Positions 39,811-49,299 of a DNA stretch of 64,000 nt are shown here, piece after piece (position 1 is the stretch's first letter; each line of letters begins with the position of its first letter). Under the pieces are notes generated by a model, which was not told where the DNA came from, did not search any database, and saw nothing but the letters and a program-made list of their open reading frames with translations. The position numbers and the translations under genes are program-made. Source of the stretch: Cyclina sinensis (Eukaryota > Mollusca > Bivalvia > Venerida > Veneridae); NCBI GenBank assembly GCA_012932295.1, contig JAAONU010000001.1:59617693-59681692 (forward strand), given 5' to 3'.

Positions 39811-42800
39811 ATGGAGGAGGAAGTGCAAAGTGGGTCGGACAATATAGTTACAGAATTTAACACCTACGAGGAATTTTTGAACTTTCAGATTACATCATTA
39901 GATTTGTTTTATTTGGAGGTATATATCAATATTTTTTTTTATATATAGATACCACAAAATTTCACTGAAAAGCGGTGAAAATTCTAGATGCATTCACTGA
40001 TTTTTTTTTCAATTTGACTACTTCTCTTTATTCTTAACAGTATCATATTTCTGTTGCCAAAATTAACACGAGACAGGTAGGTCTTCCTTGGCGAGCAGTT
40101 CAGATTCCAGATGCATTCACTTGTATTCATTTCTCTTAATTCTTATCAGTTATAGTACTAACATGACAATGCAAGCTGAACTTAAATCTGTTTATACTTA
40201 GGATGAAGAACTTGCTCGTCAGCTGGTTGAGTTGGGTTACAGAGGAAGTGGTGAGGTTCTGAAAAGAGAAGAATTTGAGGCCAGAAAAGCAGCAGCTGAA
40301 GCAAGTAGGCTTTCAAAGAGAAGCCAACAGAAGTAAGTTGAAGAAGACTGTAAACCTACAAGTTTAATTGTGACATTTAACAGTTTTGCATGTTGTGCAT
40401 TAAAATGCATTTGTAACCTGAATCACAAAGTATAACAATAATGAAAGTTTCTTCATTCTTTCATGGGAATTGAAGATTTATGAAAGAGGCTGTACTCCAG
40501 ATTTGACATAAAAATATTTTTTACATAAATTAAATATCTAGATGCCTTGAGATTATAACAACATGATATTTTACTTCAAAACTGATTATCAAAGTCAAAA
40601 TAGAACAACAAAAAAATATTCACTTCAGCCTGATTTGAACTCTGGACCCTCATGTTAACAAAATTTTACCAACGCTTTTACTGTCACCACTATCGCTGCA
40701 TGTGTTATTATAGTTAATTATTTTAAATCTTATACGATATAGTTATACCTTCGGTATAGCACTGTAAAAGGAAAAAAATCAATTTATTATGTGATTATCT
40801 GACTTATTTTTTTGTCAGTTAGTTAGTTTTTAAGCATTAGTTATAAATATTACAAGAAATTTAAAATACAAGAAAACTTTCTTTTTTTGTCATCTGGAGC
40901 ACAGCCCCTTTAATGATAATCTTTTAAATTAACATCTTTCATCTTTTTCTTTGAATTTTCTATAAAATATGTTCTGAGAATTACCATTTAGTAATTGGGT
41001 GTAGTGGCGTAGAATTAAGGGCAAGTGCTCCGATTTGCTCAGTTGATGTTATCTTTCAGTACATCAACTTCTTGGCTCACACAGAGCCTTGAGGATTTGA
41101 TGCTAATTAGTTATTTAGTTTGTTATTAGTACACACAAATGCTTACTGTTTAAAAATTCTCTATTCAGTATAATATGCAGTATATAAAGTTAACATTCTT
41201 TCTCAGTCTTGATGTTTAATTTCCAGACTACTGTTGCCATTCCCTAACAAAATAATTTACAGGTTCTATTTGTAATTCTGAAAATTCTTCTTTATGTGAC
41301 AAGTATTTCTAGTCTTTGGTCATAGCTGTGTGAACTCACTTTAGTTACCACCTGAGTATGATATTCTATTTCTTGCATCATTTCAGAACACTAGCACATA
41401 CAGGCAAAGATTTAAGGAACCCATTTTTGAAAGCCCTTGCATCAAAAGAGGAAGCAAATAGAAGTGGGAAAATGACTGTAAGTTTATTTTGAAAAACTAA
41501 ATCTGTCAAAAAGTCCAGTTAACAGAGTATGCTTCTCAGATATCTCAGAATTACTGAAAATTATTAATATTGTGTTCTTTTAATTTCTGTTGCCAATATA
41601 TTACTTGAGACAGGTAGGTCTGCTGTAGTAGGCATAGTAGATGTTTTGATGTGGCTTCATCAGTCATAAAAATACAAAGTATTCAAGATCTTTTAGTTTA
41701 AATTTGATCTGGTCTCAAGTTTAACCTGTAATTTTGAAACTCATTATATTAATTCTTTCTTCTCAGTTTCAAATTTTGCTTCATTTTCCTTGCTTATTTT
41801 AAAATAACAGATTGATGAAACAAGATCAGACAGATGCTATGTATATATTATGAATATTTCAATTACAGACAATAATTTTTATCCGAGACAAGAATGCAAG
41901 AGGTCAGGAGATTTCAGGGTATATAGATTATGCCCACAGGATGAAGACAGAAGATTTTGAACCATATTTTGCAGGGAAAAAAAGACTTCTGCCACGCCCA
42001 TCAGATCTTAGGTTAGTGCTTCTTTGTGGTGTTCAGGCTGTATATTTTGATTCGAATATTTAGATGGTACCAATCACTTACAGAAAAGAACCAGAGACAT
42101 TCATCTCTAATTATACCCACTAACAACTAGGTTGACAGAGACACATTTTCCAAGGAGGAACAAAAGTCAGTAGGTAGAACACTAGTCTACCAGTTTTGAT
42201 ACCTGTTGTTCAGATCCCACTAGAGTGGAGAGTCTTCAGTGACTTCTCATTTTCCACACTTGAAGTGCTAGTACTGGTTTGTACTCCAAAAGTAGTCATC
42301 AGGTGGGCTTGATGTAAGTTAATGCCAAATAACAAGCTTAAACTCAAATGTGGCTTTTGATGTGCCATTGTAAGGACACATCTCATGCTGGGGATCTTGT
42401 GAAAGAAGCACAAATGCCATCACAGGTACTAGAATTATGGTAACAATCTAGTTTCAAAGGGTAAGAAGAAAAAGTAACATCTGTTACAACATCATTTTGT
42501 CCTGTGGAAAGCACTTGTTAGTAAGTCCAAAAAATAAAGATTTGATGAAGCCTGAAAAAAAAGACAGATGCATTTGAAGTAATTTGACAGTTTTCATAGT
42601 CCAGTGACTCTTCCACTGTACAGTTTTACACCGTGATCATTTTTTTTCTTCTAATTTTCAGTTTTTACAATTGGGAGACACAGACTTCAACCTCAAACCC
42701 AACTCCAAACTATCAGGTGATAGCTGAAAATGCTTCTGGTTTGCTGTTCAAAAATAAAAGAGACAGAAAAATCATTAATGTTGACCCAAAGGTACCACAT

Positions 42801-43366
42801 GAAACTCCTTTCTTTTCTGCTAACTCATGAGTCTGTTACAACTGTCGAAAAAAAAATGTTGCTTGTTATTGTTGTATTGTCCCAAAGTCACTGCTGGAAG
42901 ATTGTCCAGCATTGCCTTAAAAGCCCTTCATGTGTATGTTTCCAAATCATAGTTTTAATCATCTTTAATTCTGAAAAATATTCTGTGTCTCTAGAGGGTC
43001 TAGTTAAATACCAATTCTACCGATGAAAGTATAACCGTCAATCAGCTGAATGTATCTGAATCAAAGGCAGGGAAAGAATATTTCATGAAATTATTGCATG
43101 TTTTGTATTGCCCATGCTAAAGCTTGTAAATAAAAGAAATAGGTAATTTTTTTATCAGTTATGAAAATTTACAGACTTAAATAATTTCTGATTTTATTTT
43201 TGTGATTTCTTTGGAAAGTGTTATCATAAATATTTTTTCTATTTTACAGATTGCAAGTCCTGGTGACAACTCTACACGTACTGTGATAACATTTGACGAT
43301 GATGATGAGCCACCAAAATACACACAAGTTGTTATATATGATCATATCACTCGCAGAAAAACATAG
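39811..43366 (+). CDS. CFAP299: Cilia- and flagella-associated protein 299 (DUF4464 family), 6 exons, complete
   Basis: Exons 39811-39918, 40202-40332, 41387-41477, 41869-42011, 42662-42791 and 43250-43366 join with GT-AG borders into 720 nt, 239 residues plus TAG, close to the roughly 233 residues of vertebrate CFAP299 (C4orf22). The product matches the family along its length: [16 protein letters not shown] spans the exon 1/2 join, [19 protein letters not shown] and [12 protein letters not shown] are in exon 4, [14 protein letters not shown] and [11 protein letters not shown] are in exon 5, and PGDNSTR and [12 protein letters not shown] are in exon 6. The protein is soluble, with no signal peptide or membrane helix. 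The family is conserved in ciliated eukaryotes and tied to cilia, flagella and spermatogenesis; its molecular activity is not established. The start codon opens the conserved N-terminal block [20 protein letters not shown]. An invertebrate-specific acidic insert, DDDDE, precedes the last block. Confidence 0.97.
40048..40084. repeat. Duplicated intronic motif in CFAP299, copy 1
   Basis: A 37-bp sequence starting TTTCTGTTGCCAAAATTAAC and ending GAGACAGGTAGGTCT recurs in diverged form at 41584-41621 in intron 3. Confidence 0.6.
41584..41621. repeat. Duplicated intronic motif in CFAP299, copy 2
   Basis: It starts TTTCTGTTGCCAATATATTA and ends GAGACAGGTAGGTCT. It matches the intron 1 copy at both ends and differs in the middle. 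Confidence 0.6.
42165..42420 (+). mobile_element. tRNA-derived SINE in CFAP299 intron 4
   Basis: A decayed tRNA-like head (GTAGGTAGAACACTAG and TTGTTCAGATCCCAC) is followed by a body with AGAGTGGAGAGTCTTCAGTG, CTTCTCATTTTCCACACTTG and AGTGCTAGTACTGG. The body resembles the element at 60630-60800, so these are copies of one family. Confidence 0.5.
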
Positions 43367-43804
43367 AAACACTCATGAACTGTTTTATATGGACTTGTGT
43401 ATTTGTGGCTTTTATTTTGTGATACTGTATTTGAATACAAAAACTCAAGTTGTTAAGAAATGATTTATTATGAAAAGAAAAATGTGTTATTTTTAAATTT
43501 TCCCAAAAAATAGTGAATTGGACACTGATGGTTTCAGAGGATGTCTGTTGCCTACTTTTGTAGCTATTTTGCACAACTCATTTTCAAGAAAAGATCACAA
43601 GATTGACACAAGTCTTTGGTGGAAGACTTTATCTTAAGTGTATGACACTGACATCCAAAAGAAGATAAAAAACTATATGCCGTATTTGTCTTATGAACTT
43701 TGCTTGTCTAGAACATGGATACATCATTATGTAAAATGCTAATAATTTCTTGTTTCATGCAAAAAATGTTATAACTCACTCAATATTCCTTTTTTTATCA
43801 TATT
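43367..43804 (+). other. CFAP299 3' UTR and downstream sequence
   Basis: AT-rich sequence after the CFAP299 stop. No canonical AATAAA is evident close by, so the cleavage site is not located. Confidence 0.4.
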
Positions 43805-44790
43805 TTTAAGCCCGTCAAAGACAGGAAGTATTATGAGAAACCCGTGGCAGGTGGGCGGCTAAGCAGACAGGTGGTGACCAGACTTTCTCCAGGCTATAAC
43901 TCTGTTGCTAATTGGCTAACTGATTTCAAACATGCTGTGCAGATTTCTTGCAATGAGTAGAAGTGCAATGCACAAGAATAATAACTACCTGGTCCCATTT
44001 TTGAATTATCTCGCATACTGAAAAATTCTTGTCCGAAGCATAACTTTATAACTAGAAAGTGAATTGATGTGAAACTTAAAGCTAGCGACAGGAAGAAGTG
44101 AAGTGCACAAGAAGAATAACTTTACCTTATCCCATTTTTGAGTAATCTCCCCTTTAATTTCATTAATAAGTTTTTGTCCTGAGCATAACTTAAAGGCTAT
44201 GAAAGGGATTGCCTTGAAACCTGAGATTAAGATAAATGGTAAGAAGTAGAATTTAGTGCACAAGAACCATAACTCTTCCTGGTCCTAATTTTGAAAAATC
44301 TCCCCTCTTAAAAATTTTTTGAATGGAGCATAACTTTAAAACTAAGAGGCAAATTGATGTGAGACTGAAAAGGAGAAGTGCAGTGCCCAAGAAGCATAAC
44401 TCTACCTAATCCTGTATTTGAGCAATCTCCCTTTCCTAAATTTCTATATCCCTTATCCAGGTTTTCAAGTAATCTCCCCTTATTTAATTTCAATGAATTT
44501 TTTCAGAAGCATAACTTGAAGACTGTGAAAGGGATTGTCTTGAAACTTTTATTAAAATATATGGTAATAGGAAAAACTATGAAGTGAATTGATGTGAAAC
44601 TTAATGTAGATACATGTAGCTGGTAACAAGAAGTGGTGCCCAAGAAGCATAACTCTACCTTATCCAGTTTTAAGTTGTTCATGTTTCTTTGGTTTTATGA
44701 TAAGTTTTAGTCAGGAGCATAACTTGATCATTATGAAAGAGATTGCTTTGATATTTACCGGTAAACTAAAGATGCATGGTAATTAGTGTC
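43805..44790 (+). repeat. Periodic interspersed repeat (CATAACTCTACCTGATCC type)
   Basis: About five diverged units, most 130-150 bp. Markers similar to CACAAGAATAATAACTACC occur near 43975, 44114, 44265, 44392 and 44645, each followed by TTTTGAGTAATCTCCCC-like sequence and AGCATAACTT. The left end has AGCCCGTCAAAGACAGGAAG and GGTGGGCGGCTAAGCAGACA. It is non-coding. Confidence 0.6.
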
Positions 44791-45529
44791 AACAGTTGTA
44801 AAAATATTCTTGCTAAATTTGAAGATTTGAAAATATTTGTGCAGTGCCATGTGAAATGTCTGGCATCATCTGTTCGCAGCCTAGGCTTTTGGGCATATAT
44901 TGCAACTGTTTTGCAATGATCTTTTTTAAAGGATATTTTACATAATACTAGGAAAATTTAAGGAGATTCTTGTAAGTCAGTATAAACAATGATTAAGTTT
45001 CTTCAATCGGTCATACATGTATGTAAAAAGTGCCTAAGATAATGATTGCTGCAAAAAGAGTAATTCACAGGCTCTTTGTTAAAAAAAAGCTAATGTAATT
45101 TATGAAATTTGTATAAAATTCTTTCAAATTGTGGCTTGAGCTTTAAACAAGATTTTTAACATAAATCAAATTGAAGAGACAAGTAAGTATATGAAACTGA
45201 ACAGAGGGGTTCTATAAGTATGTGAGCTCGGTGTTTAAGTATGTGAGCTCGGTAATAGGTATTTTGACTGAAAGACACCAAAAGACTGGTTAGAATTTAC
45301 CAGCGGTGTAAGAATTTATGAATAGTTATAGTTGTTTAGTTTAACTGAGCCAAATTCCTGCTCGAAGGGAAGCAACTCTAATGAAATTATTGATCTTTGT
45401 CCATAGCGTAACATCATTTACCTGTATATTGATTTTTTCCTATGCTGAATAACAGGTTAAATACACTTTTCCACTTGAGCGAAATTTAAACCACTGAGGT
45501 GTAAAGGCTGTATAAGAATATGGATACAA
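44791..45529 (+). promoter_or_regulatory. Upstream region of the cGAS-like gene
   Basis: Non-coding sequence that presumably holds the promoter and 5' UTR. A short tandem copy of AAGTATGTGAGCTCGGT lies at about 45217-45252. TATAAGAATATGG lies just before the start codon, too close to act as a TATA box for that ATG. Confidence 0.3.
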
Positions 45530-45537
45530 ATGACTAA
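45520..45537 (+). promoter_or_regulatory. Five-codon upstream ORF overlapping the cGAS-like start
   Basis: ATG at 45520 opens a five-codon frame that ends TAA at 45535-45537, overlapping the main ATG at 45530 in another frame. If the transcript begins upstream, this could lower initiation at 45530 and favour the Met at 45614. The role is inference; the transcript start is not known. Confidence 0.35.
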
Positions 45538-46864
45538 ATGGATAGCTTTAACAGTCAATGACAGATCAGTTTTACGACCTCAGTGTTTAGGAAGCCAGAA
45601 ACATAGTACAATTATGGCTTATAAGCAAGGGAATCAGAAAGAGTGGATCACTTCAGTTATATATGACAGGTGTCAAAATTTGCATAAAGTAAATATTCCA
45701 GAAGATAACTGGATGCAGACTGATGAAGAAGATAGATGTTCTGAAGATAACACAGAGGAGAAGAATTTATTGCAGGATGAGGAAGAATATTGGACTTGTT
45801 CTGAGGATAATGATTTAGAAAACGATAATGGGTATGAGAAAGATGAAGATAATTGGACTCCTTCTGAAGATAACAATTTGGAGAGGTACTTAAATGATGT
45901 GTTTAACAAGAAGTGCAAATTTTCTGCTGCTCCTGAAGAAGTCAGATTCATTCAAATTGGGATTGAAACACTTATGCAAAAAATTGTTAACTATTTGCAG
46001 GATATTTTGTTTCAAGGCAAAGTTATTCAGGAACAGATAAATAGATTTATTGAAAATAGCAGTCATTTAACACCGGTCACAAAACAAATGGAGCTCTTGA
46101 AGGTTGGTAGCTTTTATGAGGGCACTAGAAATAAATTTCCTAATGAATTTGATTTTATATTTGTTATTGCTACATTTAAACATGAGGGAAAATGCATGTG
46201 TCATACAAATGAACATTTACAAAGGGAAATTAACAATGTATCTTTTTCAAGAATTTGTTCAGCTTCTGCAGAAATTATGAATATCAAGGACCAGTTAATA
46301 TATGCTGATGAAGATTCATCATCTAAAAGAGAAATATCATTCCAAAAACAGTACTTTGGACATCATGGTCCTGCAAACAAACTACAGTTCCTGTACAGGG
46401 ATGAGTTTGACAACAGAGTCATCATAGACGTTGATACTGTTCCAGCATTCAAGTTTGTTAGCTCTGACATTAAGGAATTTGTTAATTTTGTGTGCAAGCT
46501 CCATCCTTTAAGGCAACAGGTAGTCCAGTCAGGCAGCTATTTGATAACTTTAAATGAGTGGAGACTTACTGTCACAGAGTCTGAGATAAGATTTATGAAA
46601 AATGTCCTTTCACTAAAACATTTGAGAGCATACAGACTTCTTAAGTATTTCACCAAAGGATTTTACACAGAAAAATTTGGTCAGATAGGGTACACTTCAT
46701 ACTTGCTGAAAGTTCTTATGATCAATCACCATTACAAATGTGACAGACATCATTCCAGTGAAGTGGGCTCATGTGTTCTCGACATTCTGGAGATCTTGCG
46801 AAAGTCTAGTAGCTTTCATCATGCTCAGATAGTTGTTTATATAAGCAGAAGTTTAACTTTGTGA
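45530..46864 (+). CDS. Mab-21/cGAS-like nucleotidyltransferase (cGLR-type), intronless, frame interrupted at its 3' end
   Basis: Single exon of 444 codons. Residues 60-115 are acidic and carry three W...SEDN repeats. The nucleotidyltransferase core starts near residue 135. GSFYEG (193-198) is the GS loop, and PNEFDF (204-209) supplies the two metal-binding acids E206 and D208; the spacing from GS to EFD is the same as in vertebrate cGAS. The third acid is most likely D302 in IDVDTVPAF. The C-terminal helical Mab-21 half follows (for example YLLKVLMINHHYKC). I see no clear cGAS-type zinc ribbon. Family members sense nucleic acids and make cyclic dinucleotides that activate STING; others are not enzymes, so activity here is inferred from the intact acids. 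The frame stops at 46864 in the middle of the final helical segment, and the missing part continues in the +1 frame to 47201. The start could instead be the Met at residue 29 (45614). Confidence 0.88.
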   Translation: MTKWIALTVNDRSVLRPQCLGSQKHSTIMAYKQGNQKEWITSVIYDRCQNLHKVNIPEDNWMQTDEEDRCSEDNTEEKNLLQDEEEYWTCSEDNDLENDNGYEKDEDNWTPSEDNNLERYLNDVFNKKCKFSAAPEEVRFIQIGIETLMQKIVNYLQDILFQGKVIQEQINRFIENSSHLTPVTKQMELLKVGSFYEGTRNKFPNEFDFIFVIATFKHEGKCMCHTNEHLQREINNVSFSRICSASAEIMNIKDQLIYADEDSSSKREISFQKQYFGHHGPANKLQFLYRDEFDNRVIIDVDTVPAFKFVSSDIKEFVNFVCKLHPLRQQVVQSGSYLITLNEWRLTVTESEIRFMKNVLSLKHLRAYRLLKYFTKGFYTEKFGQIGYTSYLLKVLMINHHYKCDRHHSSEVGSCVLDILEILRKSSSFHHAQIVVYISRSLTL

Positions 46865-47201
46865 TTCAGAAGACATAAGAAGACTTATAAAACACCTGGA
46901 AAAATCTCTTAAGAAATTACAAACAGACAAATACAATCATAAAACCATTCATTTAAGACCAGTTGGAATACAGTGGCTAGAAAATAAAAAACGGCAACAT
47001 TTTCTGAAATATTGTGTAGTTTTATTCCTGCTTTTATCTGTTTTCATCACCACATATATAATTTTACCAAGTATCACTTGGAAACTTAATTTCCTTTTTC
47101 TAGTTTTTAGTTGTATATTTTATCTGGTATTGTTCACCCTATCTGTCCTGTGGTTTACGCTCCGGGGCGAGGTACCAGAGCAGTATCTAACAAAGAAATG
47201 A
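46857..47201 (+). CDS. +1-frame continuation of the cGAS-like gene: end of the Mab-21 domain plus two membrane helices
   Basis: Open frame of 114 codons with no start of its own, beginning directly where the upstream frame ends. Its first part (CDSEDIRRLIKHLEKSLKKL) has the charged helical character of the end of Mab-21 domains. It then has two hydrophobic stretches, about 47010-47069 and 47088-47156, separated by six residues (SITWKL), and a short hydrophilic tail ending YLTKK before TGA. The stop TAA in this frame at 46854-46856 and the upstream frame's TGA at 46862-46864 confine any frame change to about ten bases. A one-base insertion, an assembly error, a loss-of-function allele or a +1 programmed shift at TTG-TGA-T would all explain it. 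If joined, the product has about 555 residues and a C-terminal hairpin membrane anchor. A too-short pseudo-intron (17 nt) was considered and rejected. Confidence 0.7.
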   Translation, partial: LCDSEDIRRLIKHLEKSLKKLQTDKYNHKTIHLRPVGIQWLENKKRQHFLKYCVVLFLLLSVFITTYIILPSITWKLNFLFLVFSCIFYLVLFTLSVLWFTLRGEVPEQYLTKK

Positions 47202-47302
47202 GAAATTGATAATGCTTTACAACCAGTAAGTTTCAATAATTGACGAGTCTTTTTTTTCAATCTTGACAGTACCATAATATTATATAGTTCAAAGGTATTA
47301 AT

Positions 47303-48476
47303 TTATTAGCTCACCCGAGCACAAAGTGCTTATGGGTGAGCTTTTGTGATCATTGATTGTCCGGTGTCTGTCAGCGTGCGGCTTGTGGTGTCTGTCATCA
47401 ACAATTTGACTTGAACAATTTCTCCCCCTGTACCGCTAATCCAACTTTGACAAAAAATGCCTGGGATATTCCTTGCATGAAGCTCTACCAAGTTGTTCAA
47501 AGAATGGAATTCCATCTAGAACTCTGGTTTCTATGGCAACTGAAAGGAAAAATTTTGAAAGTCTTGTCTGAAACCACAAGGGCCTGAGCCTTAAGATTTG
47601 GTATGTAGCATTGTCTAGTGGACCTCTACCAAGTCTGTTCAAATTCTACCCATAGCGTCAAAACTGACCCTGCCCCTGTGGTCAATTGATTTTACAAAGG
47701 CCTTTATAGGGAAAACCTTAAAAATCTTGTCTGAAACCACAAAGCCTAGAACTTAGATATTATTAATGGAGCATCAGCTAGAGGTCCTCTACCAAGTTTG
47801 TTCAGATAATCCCCCTTAAGTCAAAATTGGCCCTTCCCCAGGGGTCACTTGATTTTAATAGACTTAAATAAGGAAAACCTTAAAAAATCTTCTTGTCAGA
47901 AACCACAAAGCCAAGGGATAAGATGGTGCATCAGCCATGGTCCTGTGCCAAGATTATTTAAATTATGCCCAAATTATGTCACCGGGGCCCGAGGTCACTT
48001 GATTTTACATAGGCTCAGAAAGGGAAGACTTAAAAATCTTCTCGTCTGAAACCACAACACCTAGCTTAAATATTTTGCATTGTGCACAAGCTATAGGTCC
48101 TCTGCCAGGTTTGTTCAAAATGTCCCTGGGTCAAAATTGGATTTTACATAGGCTAATTTAGGGAAAACCTTAAAAATATTCTAGGCATAGAACTTAAGAT
48201 ATTTTTAATGGAGCATCAGCTTGAGGGCTTCTGCAAAGTTTGCTCAAATTATGCCCCTTGTGTCAAAATTGGCCCCATCCCGGGGATCAGTTGATTTTAC
48301 ATAGGTTTATATATGGAAAACCTCAAAAAATCTTCTTGTCTTAAACCACAAGACCTAGAACTTGGATATTTTGCATGAAGCATTAGCTAGAGGTACACTT
48401 CCAGGTTTGTTCAAATTATGCCCCTTTGGTCAAAATGGTGGGGTTGGGGAGGGGGCGGGGGGGTGTGGGCGGTCAC
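47303..48476 (-). mobile_element. Second copy of the large periodic repeat family, opposite orientation, truncated
   Basis: It begins TTATTAGCTCACCCGAGC with a hairpin AGCTCACC...GGTGAGCT (47308-47342), then GATTGTCCGGTGTCTGTC. Repeated units of about 110-170 bp follow, with AAACCTTAAAAATCTTCT, GAAACCACAA, CTAGAACTTAGATATT, CCAAGTTTGTTCA and GGGTCACTTGATTTTACA. These are reverse complements of the motifs at 29147-30755. The GGGCCATGATGGCCC end is missing; the copy stops at the G-rich tract near 48470. It starts about 100 bp after the last stop of the cGAS-like gene and may form part of its 3' UTR. Confidence 0.7.
48440..48463 (+). other. G-quadruplex motif
   Basis: Four G-runs of 4, 4, 5 and 7 bases are separated by loops of 2, 1 and 1 nt, with a further GGG just after. 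This fits a very stable quadruplex on the plus strand, at the truncated end of the repeat. Confidence 0.8.
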
Positions 48477-49299
48477 TTGAACATAGTTAAAAAATATATC
48501 GATGAAAAATAACATCATTCTCAGCATGATTCAGAAGGGAACAAACTCTGACACAAACTGTTAATTAGCCCATACTGTACGGCAGGCAGGTAGTAACTAA
48601 TCATTATTTTCAGGTGCTAGTTGAATATGCAATTTTTGTTTTAGAAATTGATTTTGTTTTTGTTTATGTGGAAGAAATACAGAATTTTCATATAATACAA
48701 AGAAATAAACATGTTTTGGAATAATAAAACTGATTAAAATTTAACTTGGGTTTTCTTGAAATAGATATCCCTTCCATACAATGATGCAGTTTTCTTAGCA
48801 TTTACTATACCAGCTTTCCTTGAAAGTGTAGAGCTAAATTCCTGTCCTCTGTAAGAAACAACTAAACACCTCAAAACAAGAGTCAGAATGGCAAGGCATT
48901 AACTGACCCGCCATCAGAAATTCAGTTAAATTGTATTTTATTCAACCTTAGAACCAATATAGAAATCTGTTAAATAATTTTGTTTGGATTTTATAATAGT
49001 GAATATGGTACAATTCCCTGTAAAATATCACCACACTGGCACAAACTGTTATATTAACAGAGATGCAGGCAACTTTAGAATTTGTAATGGACAGATGGAA
49101 GGACAGAAGAAAATGTATGAATAAACAGCCCTTTGAAAAAGTTGAGGCATATACTTAGAGATTCCATAAAATACAGACTAGTACAAATAAGATAATCTAC
49201 AAGCTAGCCAGTTAGAAAGCTGTACATTACAAGTATATTCTGAACCAGAAGGTGCTAATGACCTAAACAGAGCAATGGTGACTGGGCACAGAGAAATCA
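48477..49299. other. Intergenic, no feature seen
   Basis: AT-rich sequence. An AATAAA near 48704 on the plus strand could end a cGAS-like transcript that reads through the repeat. Nothing else is supported. Confidence 0.35.
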
